Below, in pieces: positions 44,260 through 52,527 of a DNA stretch of 64,000 nucleotides. The translations under genes and the position numbers were made by a program. The notes beneath the pieces were generated by a model that did not search any database, had not been told where the DNA came from, and saw nothing but the letters and a program-made list of their open reading frames with translations. This stretch comes from Halonotius aquaticus (GTDB lineage: Archaea > Halobacteriota > Halobacteria > Halobacteriales > Haloferacaceae): contig NZ_QKNY01000018.1 of assembly GCF_003605575.1 (NCBI RefSeq), positions 1 through 64,000 of the forward strand, in the 5' to 3' direction. Position 1 is the first letter of the stretch. Every line of letters starts with the position of its first letter.

Positions 44260-44487
44260 ATGAACGCATTCGGCGGCTTCATCCTACGGCTGTTGGGTAA
44301 CCTCATCGAGATGCCGGTCGTCTTCGTCGAGCAGGTGATCAACGGCGATCCGATTGCGGCGATCCTGATCGCCTTCGGCAGTCTGTTTGTGCTTGGGGCG
44401 GTCGGCGGCTTCGGCTATGTTGTCGCTGGCGCGCTGGGCGTTCCGCTGCCAAATCTCGGCCGTGGGCCGTCTGATCCGGTTGAATAG
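44260..44487 (+). CDS. Small two-helix membrane protein, unknown
   Basis: A 75-residue protein with an amphipathic N-terminus (MNAFGGFILRLLGNLIEMPV), one long hydrophobic helix DPIAAILIAFGSLFVLGAVG and a Gly/Pro-rich C-terminal tail. A leaderless promoter precedes it. It is the last plus-strand gene before a convergent DUF192 gene, 4 bases between stops. I do not recognise a family; it looks real from its codon use and promoter. Confidence 0.6.
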   Translation: MNAFGGFILRLLGNLIEMPVVFVEQVINGDPIAAILIAFGSLFVLGAVGGFGYVVAGALGVPLPNLGRGPSDPVE

Positions 44488-44491
44488 CGCG

Positions 44492-45070
44492 TTATCGCTC
44501 AAACACAAGTCGATCGCCGACTGCGACGTTGTTGTCGGCTGTCCAGTTGCGGTTGACCTCGAAAACATACTGTCCGCGCCCTGGATACGTCTGCTCCGCG
44601 CCGTTTTCGTCCGGCCCCGGTTCGGGGGCGTTGTGAATCTCCGTGATCTCGCCGTCAGCGGTAGCATAGATGATGTCGAGCCCGAAGCTCATATCTCGCA
44701 TGACGTACGTGTGATCGCCGACCGACTCGTAGGTGAATAGCATTCCGCCAGCAGATGGCATCGACTCGGCCGCACTCAATCCGAGGCGTCGCTTATCACG
44801 CGTATCGGCCACAGCAGCCACGACCGCCCCGCGAACGCCGCCGTCCGCGCCGCGGACGACAACCGGTATTGTTTCGTAGGCAGCGTATGGACCGGTCGGC
44901 CAGTCGGGATCAAGTGCGTCAGCAGCGGCTTGTTCCTCGGTGGTAAAGTCGGGGATCCCGCTGGTAGTGTCGTTGATGGCAGTCTCGTCGGCGGTGCGAT
45001 CGGTCTGACAGCCAGCAAGCGCCAGCGGCAGGCTTCCAGCAAGCAGGGCCCCCAGTCGTCGCCGGTGCAT
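44492..45070 (-). CDS. DUF192-domain lipoprotein
   Basis: A 192-residue protein with an N-terminal export signal and lipobox (PLALAGC, after RRRLGALLAG). The DUF192 domain covers the second half: DTRDKRRLGLSAAESMPSAG, GMLFTYESVGDHTYVMRDMS, LDIIYATADGEI and GRGQYVFEVNRNW. It should be attached outside the membrane. DUF192 proteins have no settled function. Confidence 0.87.
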   Translation of the reverse strand: MHRRRLGALLAGSLPLALAGCQTDRTADETAINDTTSGIPDFTTEEQAAADALDPDWPTGPYAAYETIPVVVRGADGGVRGAVVAAVADTRDKRRLGLSAAESMPSAGGMLFTYESVGDHTYVMRDMSFGLDIIYATADGEITEIHNAPEPGPDENGAEQTYPGRGQYVFEVNRNWTADNNVAVGDRLVFER

Positions 45071-45118
45071 GGCGATGTCTCAACTGGTGGCCACTTAGAA
45101 GTTCGCCGCGACGGGGGC

Positions 45119-46105
45119 TCAGTTCGTCGCCTGCTCGTAGGCCTCGGCTGCGAGTTCGACAGCGTCCTCCAAGTCGGGGCCGAGTGGCGACCCAACAACG
45201 ATGCTGTCGGCGTGGTCGGTGACCGCGGCCATCTGTGCGGCCACGTCGTCGACCGTGCCGGCCATACAGAAGGCGTCGATCATCGCCGGCGTCACCAGCT
45301 CGAAGGCCGCCGAGAACTCACCCGCGCTGATCTTTGTGCCGATCGCCTCGGCCGTCTCGCCGTCGATATCGTGGCGGTCAAGGACGGGCGGGGCCGCACC
45401 CGCGGTGATGTAGGCGACCGGTGGGCGGGCCGCCTCGCGGGCGGCGTCGCGCTCGGCGGCGACACTGACACTGGCGTAGGCCGCGAGGTCGAACTCGCCG
45501 CGATGGTCAGGGCGGTCGGCCTTGCCCTGTTCAGCTTGGTCGCGTGCCCACGCGAGATCGGCTTCGTGAGAGCCGTTGAACAGCAGCCCGTCGGCGTGTT
45601 TCGCGGCCATCTGGCACATGTGCGGCCCCTCGCCGCCGACATAGACCGGGAGGTCGGCCCCGCTCGGTGGCGCGTAGTTGAGTCCGGCGTCGTCGGCCGC
45701 GAAGGTACCGTCGTTGTCGACGCGCTCGCCAGCCCACAGCTTCTGGGCGGTTTTGAACGCCTCAAGCACGGGGCGCAGCCCGCGGTCGTCGGCGAAGCCG
45801 AGGTTCCGGGCGGTTGATGGATCGCCGGGGCCGATGCCGAACACGCCGCGACCGCCGGTGGCCTCGTCGACAGTGGCGACCTTCGAGGCCAGCGTAACGG
45901 GGTGGATCTCGAAGGGGTTGGCGACGCCCGGCCCCAGTCGAACGTCGTCGGTTTCCACGCCGATGCGGTGGAGCGCGGCGAATGGGTCGCGGTTGTTGTA
46001 GTGTGAGGAGACAAACACCGTGTCGTAGCCGGCGGCCTCGGCCTGCACGCCGAGGTCGGTGATCCGATCGATCGGGTGCTCCGGCGTGAGTTCGATCCCG
46101 AACAT
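45119..46105 (-). CDS. mer: Mer-type F420-dependent methylene-tetrahydropterin reductase
   Basis: A 328-residue TIM-barrel flavin-analogue enzyme of the F420-dependent LLM class. Segments GYDTVFVSSHYNNRDPFAAL, VRLGPGVANPFEIHPVTLAS, GRGVFGIGPGD and DLPVYVGGEGPHMCQMAAKH match methylenetetrahydromethanopterin reductase. In methanogens Mer reduces methylene-H4MPT; in haloarchaea it is predicted to work on tetrahydrofolate C1 units. Its start overlaps the stop of cofE by one base, coupling it with synthesis of the F420 cofactor. Confidence 0.85.
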   Translation of the reverse strand: MFGIELTPEHPIDRITDLGVQAEAAGYDTVFVSSHYNNRDPFAALHRIGVETDDVRLGPGVANPFEIHPVTLASKVATVDEATGGRGVFGIGPGDPSTARNLGFADDRGLRPVLEAFKTAQKLWAGERVDNDGTFAADDAGLNYAPPSGADLPVYVGGEGPHMCQMAAKHADGLLFNGSHEADLAWARDQAEQGKADRPDHRGEFDLAAYASVSVAAERDAAREAARPPVAYITAGAAPPVLDRHDIDGETAEAIGTKISAGEFSAAFELVTPAMIDAFCMAGTVDDVAAQMAAVTDHADSIVVGSPLGPDLEDAVELAAEAYEQATN

Positions 46106-46872
46106 CAGGCCTCACCTCCTGCCTGGTACGACCAGCCGCGCAACGCCTGTCGAACGTAGTCACCCTCGATTTCCCGAAAGTGGTTGTCGCTGCCGGGGAG
46201 GTCGCCAAACTCGAAGTCGCGGGCGACGACCGCCGGCGTCCCGCCCGCTCCCTCGCCGGCGACGAGGTTGGCGGCGGCGGCGAGTTCGTCGATCACATTT
46301 TGCACTGTGACTCCCATCTCACGACCGTCGCGGTCGCGTTGCCCGCGCCAGTCACGGCTTGCCGGCAGGCCATCCCAGCCGATGGCGACGCCGCGTTGGC
46401 CGTAGCGGAACGGTCGCCCGCAGGTGTCGGTGATGACAACGCTGTCGGTCGGCAGGCCGTCAGCGATCCGAGCCGCGCTTTCGGAGGGTCGTTTTGGCAA
46501 CAGCAGCAGATCACCGTCGGGGACGTTCGAGCGGTCGATGCCGGCGTTGACGCCGATATGGCCGAACCGGGTTTCGGTGAGGAGAAACGGGGCTTCCATC
46601 AGGAGGTCGACGCTTTCTTCGAGGACGGCTTGGGCAAAGCGGGGATCCTTCTCCTCGCCGGTGATCGCTGCGAGACGGTCGGCGATTTCGCGGGCTCGCG
46701 GGCCGGCCGGGAAGTCAGCAAGATCGGCGATACGGCCCTCAGCCTTCGAGACGACCGTGCTGGCGACACAGACCACATCGTCTGCTCGGAGGTCAGCCCG
46801 GTCGGCGATGATCGCCGCGAGATCGTCGCCCGGTTCGATCTCGGGGATGTCGGCGACGGTAAACAGTTCCAT
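46105..46872 (-). CDS. cofE: Coenzyme F420-0:L-glutamate ligase
   Basis: A 255-residue CofE, which adds L-glutamates to F420-0 using GTP. Conserved stretches are DVVCVASTVVSKAEGRIADL, GHIGVNAGIDRSNVPDGDLL, VVITDTCGRPFRYGQRGVAI and QNVIDELAAAANLVAGEGAG. It is the upstream gene of a two-gene unit with mer, so cofactor maturation and a cofactor-using enzyme are made together. Confidence 0.93.
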   Translation of the reverse strand: MELFTVADIPEIEPGDDLAAIIADRADLRADDVVCVASTVVSKAEGRIADLADFPAGPRAREIADRLAAITGEEKDPRFAQAVLEESVDLLMEAPFLLTETRFGHIGVNAGIDRSNVPDGDLLLLPKRPSESAARIADGLPTDSVVITDTCGRPFRYGQRGVAIGWDGLPASRDWRGQRDRDGREMGVTVQNVIDELAAAANLVAGEGAGGTPAVVARDFEFGDLPGSDNHFREIEGDYVRQALRGWSYQAGGEA

Positions 46873-47040
46873 ACATTCCGGTAGGGATGCGGGCTAAAAA
46901 GGCCGGCCATAGGGGTCGAACGAACCGGTGTTGCGGGGAGCGGTGGTGCCGACAGTTGCGGTTGTCCGCGTCGCTACCGCCGACCTGTCGAAACCCCGAG
47001 AGATGGAAAGCATAGTATGGTGGGGCCCCAAGCATGGCTG

Positions 47041-48282
47041 ATGACACACGTCGTCACCACCTTCCTCAAACATCGTGGTGCGGTGCTGTTGACCCAACGG
47101 GCAGCCGACGCCGACACTGATCCCAGCCGATGGGATGGGCTGTCCGCGCCTTCTGCGGGCGGTTCGGCGGCCGCCGCAACAGAAGCCCGCAGCCTCGTCC
47201 GCGAGGCGACCGGCAACCCGGAAGTGCCGTTGGCCTCCGCAGGCGAGCCGGTGACCGTCAGCCGCGACGGCGAGGAACGCACCCACTACCCGTTCTGTTT
47301 CACCGCCCCGAGCCGCGACCTCGCGGGGCTTGCCGACGTTGCCGACACCGAGTGGACGACGCCAACCGCGATCGTCGACCGCGAAACCGTCCCCGGGCTC
47401 TGGGAGGCCTACCAGCAGATCGCCCCCTCGCCGGAGACGATCGCCGCCGACACCGCCCATGGCTCGGCCGCATTGTCGATCCGTGCCCTGGAAGTGCTTC
47501 GTGATCGCGCCGCTGTCGTCGACGACTGGGACGCGCTGGCCGAGGTCGCCGCCGACCTGCAAGCCGCCCAGCCGAGCATGGCGGTGCTCGCCAACCGCGT
47601 CAACCGCGTGATGAACGGTGCCGAGCAGTCGCCGGCGGCCGTCCACGATCGCGCCATCGAGGAGATCGACGCCGCTCTCGACGCCGACGCCGCCGCGGCC
47701 GCAACCGCCGCCGACCGGCTCTCCGGGCCGATCGCAACGCTGTCGTGGTCGGGAACGGTCAAAGACGCACTACTCGAACTCGACGCACCGGTCACTATCG
47801 GCGAGGCCCGGCCAAACCGCGAGGGGATCAATCTCGCGGAAACCCTCGCCGACGACGGTGTCGACGTGACAGTGACGACCGATGCCGCGCTGGCGTCAGT
47901 GCTCGCCCGCGAGGAGTTCGGAGCCGTCCTCGTCGGGGCCGATACGATCCTCCCGACCGGTGATGTCGTCAACAAGGCCGGGACACGCGGGCTGGCACTC
48001 GCGGCGGAGGCAGCCGATATCCCGGTGTATGTGGTCACCGCCCGCGATAAAGTTTCGAAGGACGACACGTTCCATCCCGAGGAGGGGCCAGCCACCGATA
48101 TCTACGATGGCGAGGCCGAGTTGAACGTGGCGAATCCACAGTTCGATCTCACACCGGGTGATCTCATCGAGGGTGTGCTCACCGAGGATGGCCTGCTGGA
48201 TCAACGCGGGATCGAACTCGTCGCCGCCCAACATCGCTCAAACGCCGAGTGGCGTCCAGCGGCGTCGACAACGAGCCACTGA
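47041..48282 (+). CDS. Degenerate Nudix domain fused to an eIF-2B/sugar-phosphate isomerase-like domain
   Basis: A 413-residue fusion starting at ATG 47041. Residues 1-130 are Nudix-like (TTFLKHRGAVLLTQRAADAD) but the box GGSAAAATEARSLVREATG lacks the consecutive glutamates that bind the metal. Residues about 150-400 are an eIF-2B-alpha/ribose-1,5-bisphosphate isomerase-like domain with GADTILPTGDVVNKAGTRGL and YVVTARDKVSKDDTFHPEEG, retaining the Asp and NKxGT signature. Haloarchaea use an isomerase of this group in AMP/pentose phosphate degradation. The Nudix half may bind nucleotide as a regulator. Confidence 0.82.
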   Translation: MTHVVTTFLKHRGAVLLTQRAADADTDPSRWDGLSAPSAGGSAAAATEARSLVREATGNPEVPLASAGEPVTVSRDGEERTHYPFCFTAPSRDLAGLADVADTEWTTPTAIVDRETVPGLWEAYQQIAPSPETIAADTAHGSAALSIRALEVLRDRAAVVDDWDALAEVAADLQAAQPSMAVLANRVNRVMNGAEQSPAAVHDRAIEEIDAALDADAAAAATAADRLSGPIATLSWSGTVKDALLELDAPVTIGEARPNREGINLAETLADDGVDVTVTTDAALASVLAREEFGAVLVGADTILPTGDVVNKAGTRGLALAAEAADIPVYVVTARDKVSKDDTFHPEEGPATDIYDGEAELNVANPQFDLTPGDLIEGVLTEDGLLDQRGIELVAAQHRSNAEWRPAASTTSH

Positions 48283-48443
48283 GATAGGTTACTGTAGCAG
48301 TGGGCACATCACACAGCATCGAGCGAGGGTGACAAACTGTGCGGTACGTGTCTGCCCTGCTGGCGCGGGTGGTGAAGAACCTAGCTCGTACTATTGTTTG
48401 GCTAACACACAACCGTTTTACCAGCAGGGAACGAAGTATATGT

Positions 48444-48659
48444 ATGGAACAAAACGTCGGTGGCTTTGATCGGACGGCCCGCCTCGTGGGCGGCCCCATT
48501 GTCGCGCTTGTTGGGATCTTGGCACTACTACAGTTCGTTCCCGTTGGTACCGCTGTCGGGGCCGCACTCCTTGCGGTCGGACTCGTTGTCTTCGGAACCG
48601 GAGTGACACAGTTCTGCCTGCTGCACCGGCTGTTAGGCATCAACACCTGCCAGCGGTAG
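48444..48659 (+). CDS. YgaP/DUF2892-like small membrane protein
   Basis: A 71-residue protein. The start EQNVGGFDRTARLVGGPIVA, a first hydrophobic helix, then VGAALLAVGLVVFGTGVTQF and the ending CLLHRLLGINTCQ match the DUF2892 inner-membrane family, where the final Cys motif can be a rhodanese-linked thiol. A GTTTTACC box 29-22 bases upstream marks the ATG at 48444; the longer open frame upstream is not supported. Confidence 0.82.
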   Translation: MEQNVGGFDRTARLVGGPIVALVGILALLQFVPVGTAVGAALLAVGLVVFGTGVTQFCLLHRLLGINTCQR

Positions 48660-48664
48660 GCCAA

Positions 48665-48913
48665 TTAGACTGTTCGCGCCGTCGACCGATCGGTGACCCG
48701 TTTGGTGAGCCACGCGGCGACACCGACGAGTCCCGAAAAGAGGATCGTCCCAAAGATGGCTGGATTGATGCTTTTGAGCCCTGATAGGCCGCCAAGCGAG
48801 ACGTAGAGGATCGCCGCAAGGACGACCGCCGAAAGGCCGACCAGCGCGATCCCGATGGCGTTAAACAGAAGCTCCATGCGACTGTTCGGTGTTTGTGACT
48901 GGTGATCGGTCAT
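48665..48913 (-). CDS. Small two-helix membrane protein
   Basis: An 82-residue protein with a short polar N-terminus (MTDHQSQTPN) and two hydrophobic helices, LLFNAIGIALVGLSAVVLAA and PAIFGTILFSGLVGVAAW, then a basic tail. The ATG at 48913 is preferred over an in-frame upstream start at 48994 because a TATA-like TTTTATATG lies about 24-32 bases before it on this strand. Function unknown. Confidence 0.6.
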   Translation of the reverse strand: MTDHQSQTPNSRMELLFNAIGIALVGLSAVVLAAILYVSLGGLSGLKSINPAIFGTILFSGLVGVAAWLTKRVTDRSTARTV

Positions 48914-49056
48914 ATCCACGCATAGCTGTGTCACATATAAAATCGGTACTTGGATTCCCAAAATCTGAAACTCACTCAGACAGGGCTCACTCACCGAGGA
49001 TGATGGTAGCGTACCGCTGGTTGCTGGCGATTTGATCGCAGATTAGGGTAGTAACG

Positions 49057-49205
49057 GTGGCTCAGGAAAATCCCTCGTCACACGGGGCTCGGTGGGGGTA
49101 ACTATCATCATCGCCACCATCGGAACTTTGCTGTGGGACAGTAAGAACCCACGCTTCTATGATCGATACGAAACAAAAGATGGCAGTGTGACTGGCGACC
49201 GTTAA
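49057..49205 (+). pseudogene. Candidate frameshifted small membrane protein gene
   Basis: A GTG-started frame reading MAQENPSSHGARWG then TAA ends in a run of five Gs (49094-49098). One extra G would continue in the next frame as VTIIIATIGTLLWD, then SKNPRFYDRYETKDGSV up to the TAA at 49203-49205. Together this would be about 49 residues with one membrane helix and a charged tail, a typical haloarchaeal small membrane protein. Either the gene is broken or the G run is misread. Confidence is moderate because the pieces are short. Confidence 0.4.
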
Positions 49206-49918
49206 CTCATGAAGAGCCGCCGATCCGCGCGTTCGTGGGCCATCCCTCGCACGTCGGCCAGCGGCGCGAACGAGCACATCGCCGTGAGGTCGGCGTCGTA
49301 ATACTGCTCGCAGACCTCCTCGATCACCGGGAACAGCGTCGATAGCTGCGCTTGGATCGCGGTATGGCCGAACCGACCGAGCCGCTGGGCCGCGCCGAGC
49401 AGTCCAGTGACCGAGCCGTAGGCACTCACCAGTGCGGCCTCCCGACAGCCGAGGCCAGCCTGCTGACAGACGACGCCGAGCACGACTGGGTAGTGACCCT
49501 CAGCGAGACCATCCTCACAGGCAGCCGTGTACTCGCCGAGGAATCCAGTGGTCTCGGTCGCAGCGAACGGGCCGTCGTCGATCTCATCGAGGAGTTCCAG
49601 TAGCTTGCCGCCGGCCTTCATCGAGCTATCGCGGAACTCAGCCGGCAGCGTCGCCGCGCCGAGGCGTTCGTCAGCCGCGAGCACACCGACGAGGTCGTCG
49701 GCCGCTGCCGAGCGGTGGGCATGACCGAGCGCGACAATCTCGGCGGGGCCAATAACCCCTCGAAGATAGCCTTCGATGAGCTCGCCGAGCTCGTCGGCCG
49801 TCTCGATGTCGTCCTCGTTGAGGTACTGTTCGACGCCGTAGGAGGCGGTGTAGGTACCGACCGGCAGCATCGAATCCGAGAGCCGCAACGCTGTCAGCAA
49901 CGCCTCAGAGGAGGTCAT
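49202..49918 (-). CDS. ureF: Urease accessory protein UreF
   Basis: A 238-residue UreF, part of the UreDFG complex that delivers nickel to urease. ALRLSDSMLPVGTYTASYGV at the start, IVALGHAHRSAA and EGHYPVVLGVVCQQAGLGCR are family-typical. It is the last gene of ureBCAGDEF, its ATG overlapping the ureE stop. Confidence 0.9.
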   Translation of the reverse strand: MTSSEALLTALRLSDSMLPVGTYTASYGVEQYLNEDDIETADELGELIEGYLRGVIGPAEIVALGHAHRSAAADDLVGVLAADERLGAATLPAEFRDSSMKAGGKLLELLDEIDDGPFAATETTGFLGEYTAACEDGLAEGHYPVVLGVVCQQAGLGCREAALVSAYGSVTGLLGAAQRLGRFGHTAIQAQLSTLFPVIEEVCEQYYDADLTAMCSFAPLADVRGMAHERADRRLFMS

Positions 49919-50604
49919 TGCGGTTCACCCTCCGGGGGCGCAGTCGCCGATTCGGCGTGATCGTGATCATGTTCATGCTCGTGGTCGTGGCCATGGTCGT
50001 GGCTGTGTTCATGTTCGTGATCGTGCGTGTGGCTGTGGTCGTCATCGCGGTCGGGGGCGTCGTCACCGTGTGCATGGTCGTGGTCGACGCCGTGCCCACC
50101 TGCGGCGGTGTCGTCGCCACCGCCGTCGATGAACCGTTGGGCGTCGACGGTCTCGTAACGTGTCATCGCTGAATCTGGAATGTAGGGGCCCAACACGTCC
50201 TCGATGATCGCGCGGTCGGCGTCGACCGGAATGTAGAGTGTCGCGCCGTCGACGGCGATATCCCAGTGTTGATTGCCGATCCGGTGGCCGAGTTCGACCG
50301 CCGTCGACACCGCTGCCTCGGCGGCCGGGAGCTCGATGACGAACGTCTCACGCTCCTCAAACGCGACGACGACAGCGCGGTCGTCGTTGCACAGCAGCAC
50401 GTCGCCAGCGACGAGTTCCGGCTGATCGACGAGCACGCCGAGATCGGTGCCCGCATCCGTCGTCACGCGGAGTCGGGATCGTTTGCGCTCGGTGTCGTCA
50501 AGCACGACCGTCTCCAGCGTGCCGGCTGCCTCGTGGGCGTCGACCTCGGCAGCGAGGTCTGGATCGTCGGCAACATTGCCGACGACGCTGTCGACGCGTT
50601 TCAT
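49915..50604 (-). CDS. ureE: Urease accessory protein UreE (nickel chaperone, His-rich tail)
   Basis: A 229-residue protein beginning with a UreE N-terminal domain (RVDSVVGNVADDPDLAAEVD, DTERKRSRLRVTTDAGTDLG) and ending in a His/Asp-rich tail of about 50 residues containing many HD and HE pairs. The tail should bind several Ni(II) ions. ATG 50604 is chosen; it overlaps ureD. Confidence 0.9.
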   Translation of the reverse strand: MKRVDSVVGNVADDPDLAAEVDAHEAAGTLETVVLDDTERKRSRLRVTTDAGTDLGVLVDQPELVAGDVLLCNDDRAVVVAFEERETFVIELPAAEAAVSTAVELGHRIGNQHWDIAVDGATLYIPVDADRAIIEDVLGPYIPDSAMTRYETVDAQRFIDGGGDDTAAGGHGVDHDHAHGDDAPDRDDDHSHTHDHEHEHSHDHGHDHEHEHDHDHAESATAPPEGEPQ

Positions 50605-51584
50605 CGGCCGCGACCCTCCAGTGGCGCGCCGGTACCGAGCAGTGTTTCGCGGGCTTCGTCCCACGCAGCCTCGACGGCGGCGGTCACGTCCGCGCTCCGG
50701 TCGCCGAGGGCGCGGACGGTCACACCGGCGTCGTCTTTGAGGACTGACGCACCGGCAGCGACCTCGTGGTCGGTCAGCCGGTCATGGATGGCGTCGGCAA
50801 GTGCGTCGGCATCGGCCGATGGTGCAAAGACGTACAGCGTGCCGACGACAGCGTGCTCGCCGACGGTCGCCGGATCGCGTGGATCGCGTTCGTCCGGTCG
50901 CAGGTCGACCGCGTCAGCACACACGAGCGAGTCATCGACGCGGGCTTCCAGCCGACTGTGGAAGTGGTCGAAGCTGAACGGCTCGTGGTCGGTCAGCCCA
51001 TCAGGAACAAAAACGTCGCCGACGATGACGGTCGCATCCGCGGCCACATCGACGGTCGTCGTCTGCAGACAGCGGGCGTCCTCGTTGAGAATTGTTGGCC
51101 CAGGGATGTATTCGAGATGGGCTCCCGACTCGGCGACGAGTGTCGCGTCGAGATGGGCGTAGCTCGCCTTCATCGTCTGGATTTTCGTCGCACTCTGTGT
51201 CGTGACGTGTGCGCGCGAGCAGGGGCGGGCCTCGACTGAGAGCGTCTGGCGGTCGCCTTGGGTGACCGCGCCCGTGGGATCCTGTAGACAGATCGTTGTC
51301 ATCCCGTCGACTGGGTCGCTGTCGAGCGTCCCGGTCAGGTGGTACGGCACCTTCACGAGATCCGAAATCAGCCGCGTCGGGTTGTCACCCTCGCGGGCGA
51401 CGACGAGATCAGCGATGCCCTCTTTCCCGTGACCGAAGGCCGGCGACTGCGGCAGGTGCTGAGTGCCGTACTCGCGGAACGCCGGTGGGATGGCAGGGTC
51501 GTCACTCCCGGCATCAAGATCGGCGTCGCTGTCGGTTGCCTCGCTGGGGGCGTCGCCGTCGGTACCGTCGCTGTCGGTGCTCAC
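50601..51584 (-). CDS. ureD: Urease accessory protein UreD
   Basis: A 327-residue UreD, the scaffold of the urease maturation complex. The first 30 residues are a very acidic disordered stretch seen in haloarchaea; the domain starts near [20 protein letters not shown]. Core segments are [18 protein letters not shown]-like (here [20 protein letters not shown]), [18 protein letters not shown] and [10 protein letters not shown]. It overlaps ureG and ureE. Confidence 0.9.
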   Translation of the reverse strand: MSTDSDGTDGDAPSEATDSDADLDAGSDDPAIPPAFREYGTQHLPQSPAFGHGKEGIADLVVAREGDNPTRLISDLVKVPYHLTGTLDSDPVDGMTTICLQDPTGAVTQGDRQTLSVEARPCSRAHVTTQSATKIQTMKASYAHLDATLVAESGAHLEYIPGPTILNEDARCLQTTTVDVAADATVIVGDVFVPDGLTDHEPFSFDHFHSRLEARVDDSLVCADAVDLRPDERDPRDPATVGEHAVVGTLYVFAPSADADALADAIHDRLTDHEVAAGASVLKDDAGVTVRALGDRSADVTAAVEAAWDEARETLLGTGAPLEGRGR

Positions 51585-52201
51585 GCGAACAGAACGCTCC
51601 GTTCGATGTTGTCGATAACCTCCTCGATTCCTTCCTCGGCTTTGCAGTTCGTGAAGATCGTCGGCTCCTCGCCGCGAACGGTTTCGGCGTCTTTCTCCAG
51701 TACGTCGAGATCGACATCGACGTGCGGGGCGAGGTCGGTTTTGTTGATGACCAGCAGGTCAGCCTGCGTGACGCCTGGCCCGCGCTTCCGTGGGATGTCG
51801 TCGCCCTCGGCGACCGAGATGACGAACATGAAGTAGTCGGCGAGTTCGGGGTTGAACGTTGCCGCGAGGTTGTCGCCGCCGGACTCGATGAGGACGACAT
51901 CCAGCTCGGGGTGGGCCTCGGTGAACTCGTCGATCTTATCGAGGTTCATCGAGGGATCCTCGCGAATGCCCGTGTGTGGACAGGCCCCGGTTTCGACGCC
52001 AGCGACGAGCTCCTCGTCGATCCGGCCGGCGAACGACGCCTGGAGTCGCTCGGCGTCTTCCTGTGTCATGATGTCGTTGGCGATGACGCCGACGTTGTAG
52101 CCGGCATCGTCGAGCCGGGGGACAAGCTGCTGGACGAGGGCGGTCTTCCCCGAGCCGACGGGGCCGCCGAGGCCGACCTTCGCCACGTCTCTGTATCCCA
52201 T
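51581..52201 (-). CDS. ureG: Urease accessory GTPase UreG
   Basis: A 206-residue SIMIBI GTPase. P-loop [17 protein letters not shown], metal motif [11 protein letters not shown] with a Cys-x-His pair, the switch region [19 protein letters not shown], and the guanine-specifying [10 protein letters not shown] are all present. It powers nickel insertion into urease. Confidence 0.95.
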   Translation of the reverse strand: MGYRDVAKVGLGGPVGSGKTALVQQLVPRLDDAGYNVGVIANDIMTQEDAERLQASFAGRIDEELVAGVETGACPHTGIREDPSMNLDKIDEFTEAHPELDVVLIESGGDNLAATFNPELADYFMFVISVAEGDDIPRKRGPGVTQADLLVINKTDLAPHVDVDLDVLEKDAETVRGEEPTIFTNCKAEEGIEEVIDNIERSVLFA

Positions 52202-52527
52202 CAGTCGAGTTGCTCCTCGGTATCGGCGCGGATCGGCTCGTGGACGGTCACGAGTTTGGTGCCATCAGGGAAGGTGGGTTCGACCTGCACCATATCGACC
52301 ATCTCGGGAACGCCCTCCATCACGTCTTCCCGGCTCAGTAGGCTCGTCGCTTCCTCCCGAATCTCGGCGACGTTTTCGCCCTCACGGGCGCGTTCACAGA
52401 CCCAATCGGAGATGTAGGCGACCGTCTCCGGATGGTTGAGTTCGATACCGCGTTCTTTCCGTCGTCTGGCGAGCTCTGCCGCCATGAAGATCGTCAGTCG
52501 TTCGTTGTCCTTGGGTGAGAGTTTCAT
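52201..52527 (-). CDS. ureA: Urease gamma subunit UreA
   Basis: A 108-residue gamma subunit: [40 protein letters not shown] and [20 protein letters not shown]. It lies after ureC in the haloarchaeal order ureB-C-A, unlike the bacterial A-B-C order. It overlaps ureC by 4 bases and touches ureG. Confidence 0.95.
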   Translation of the reverse strand: MKLSPKDNERLTIFMAAELARRRKERGIELNHPETVAYISDWVCERAREGENVAEIREEATSLLSREDVMEGVPEMVDMVQVEPTFPDGTKLVTVHEPIRADTEEQLD

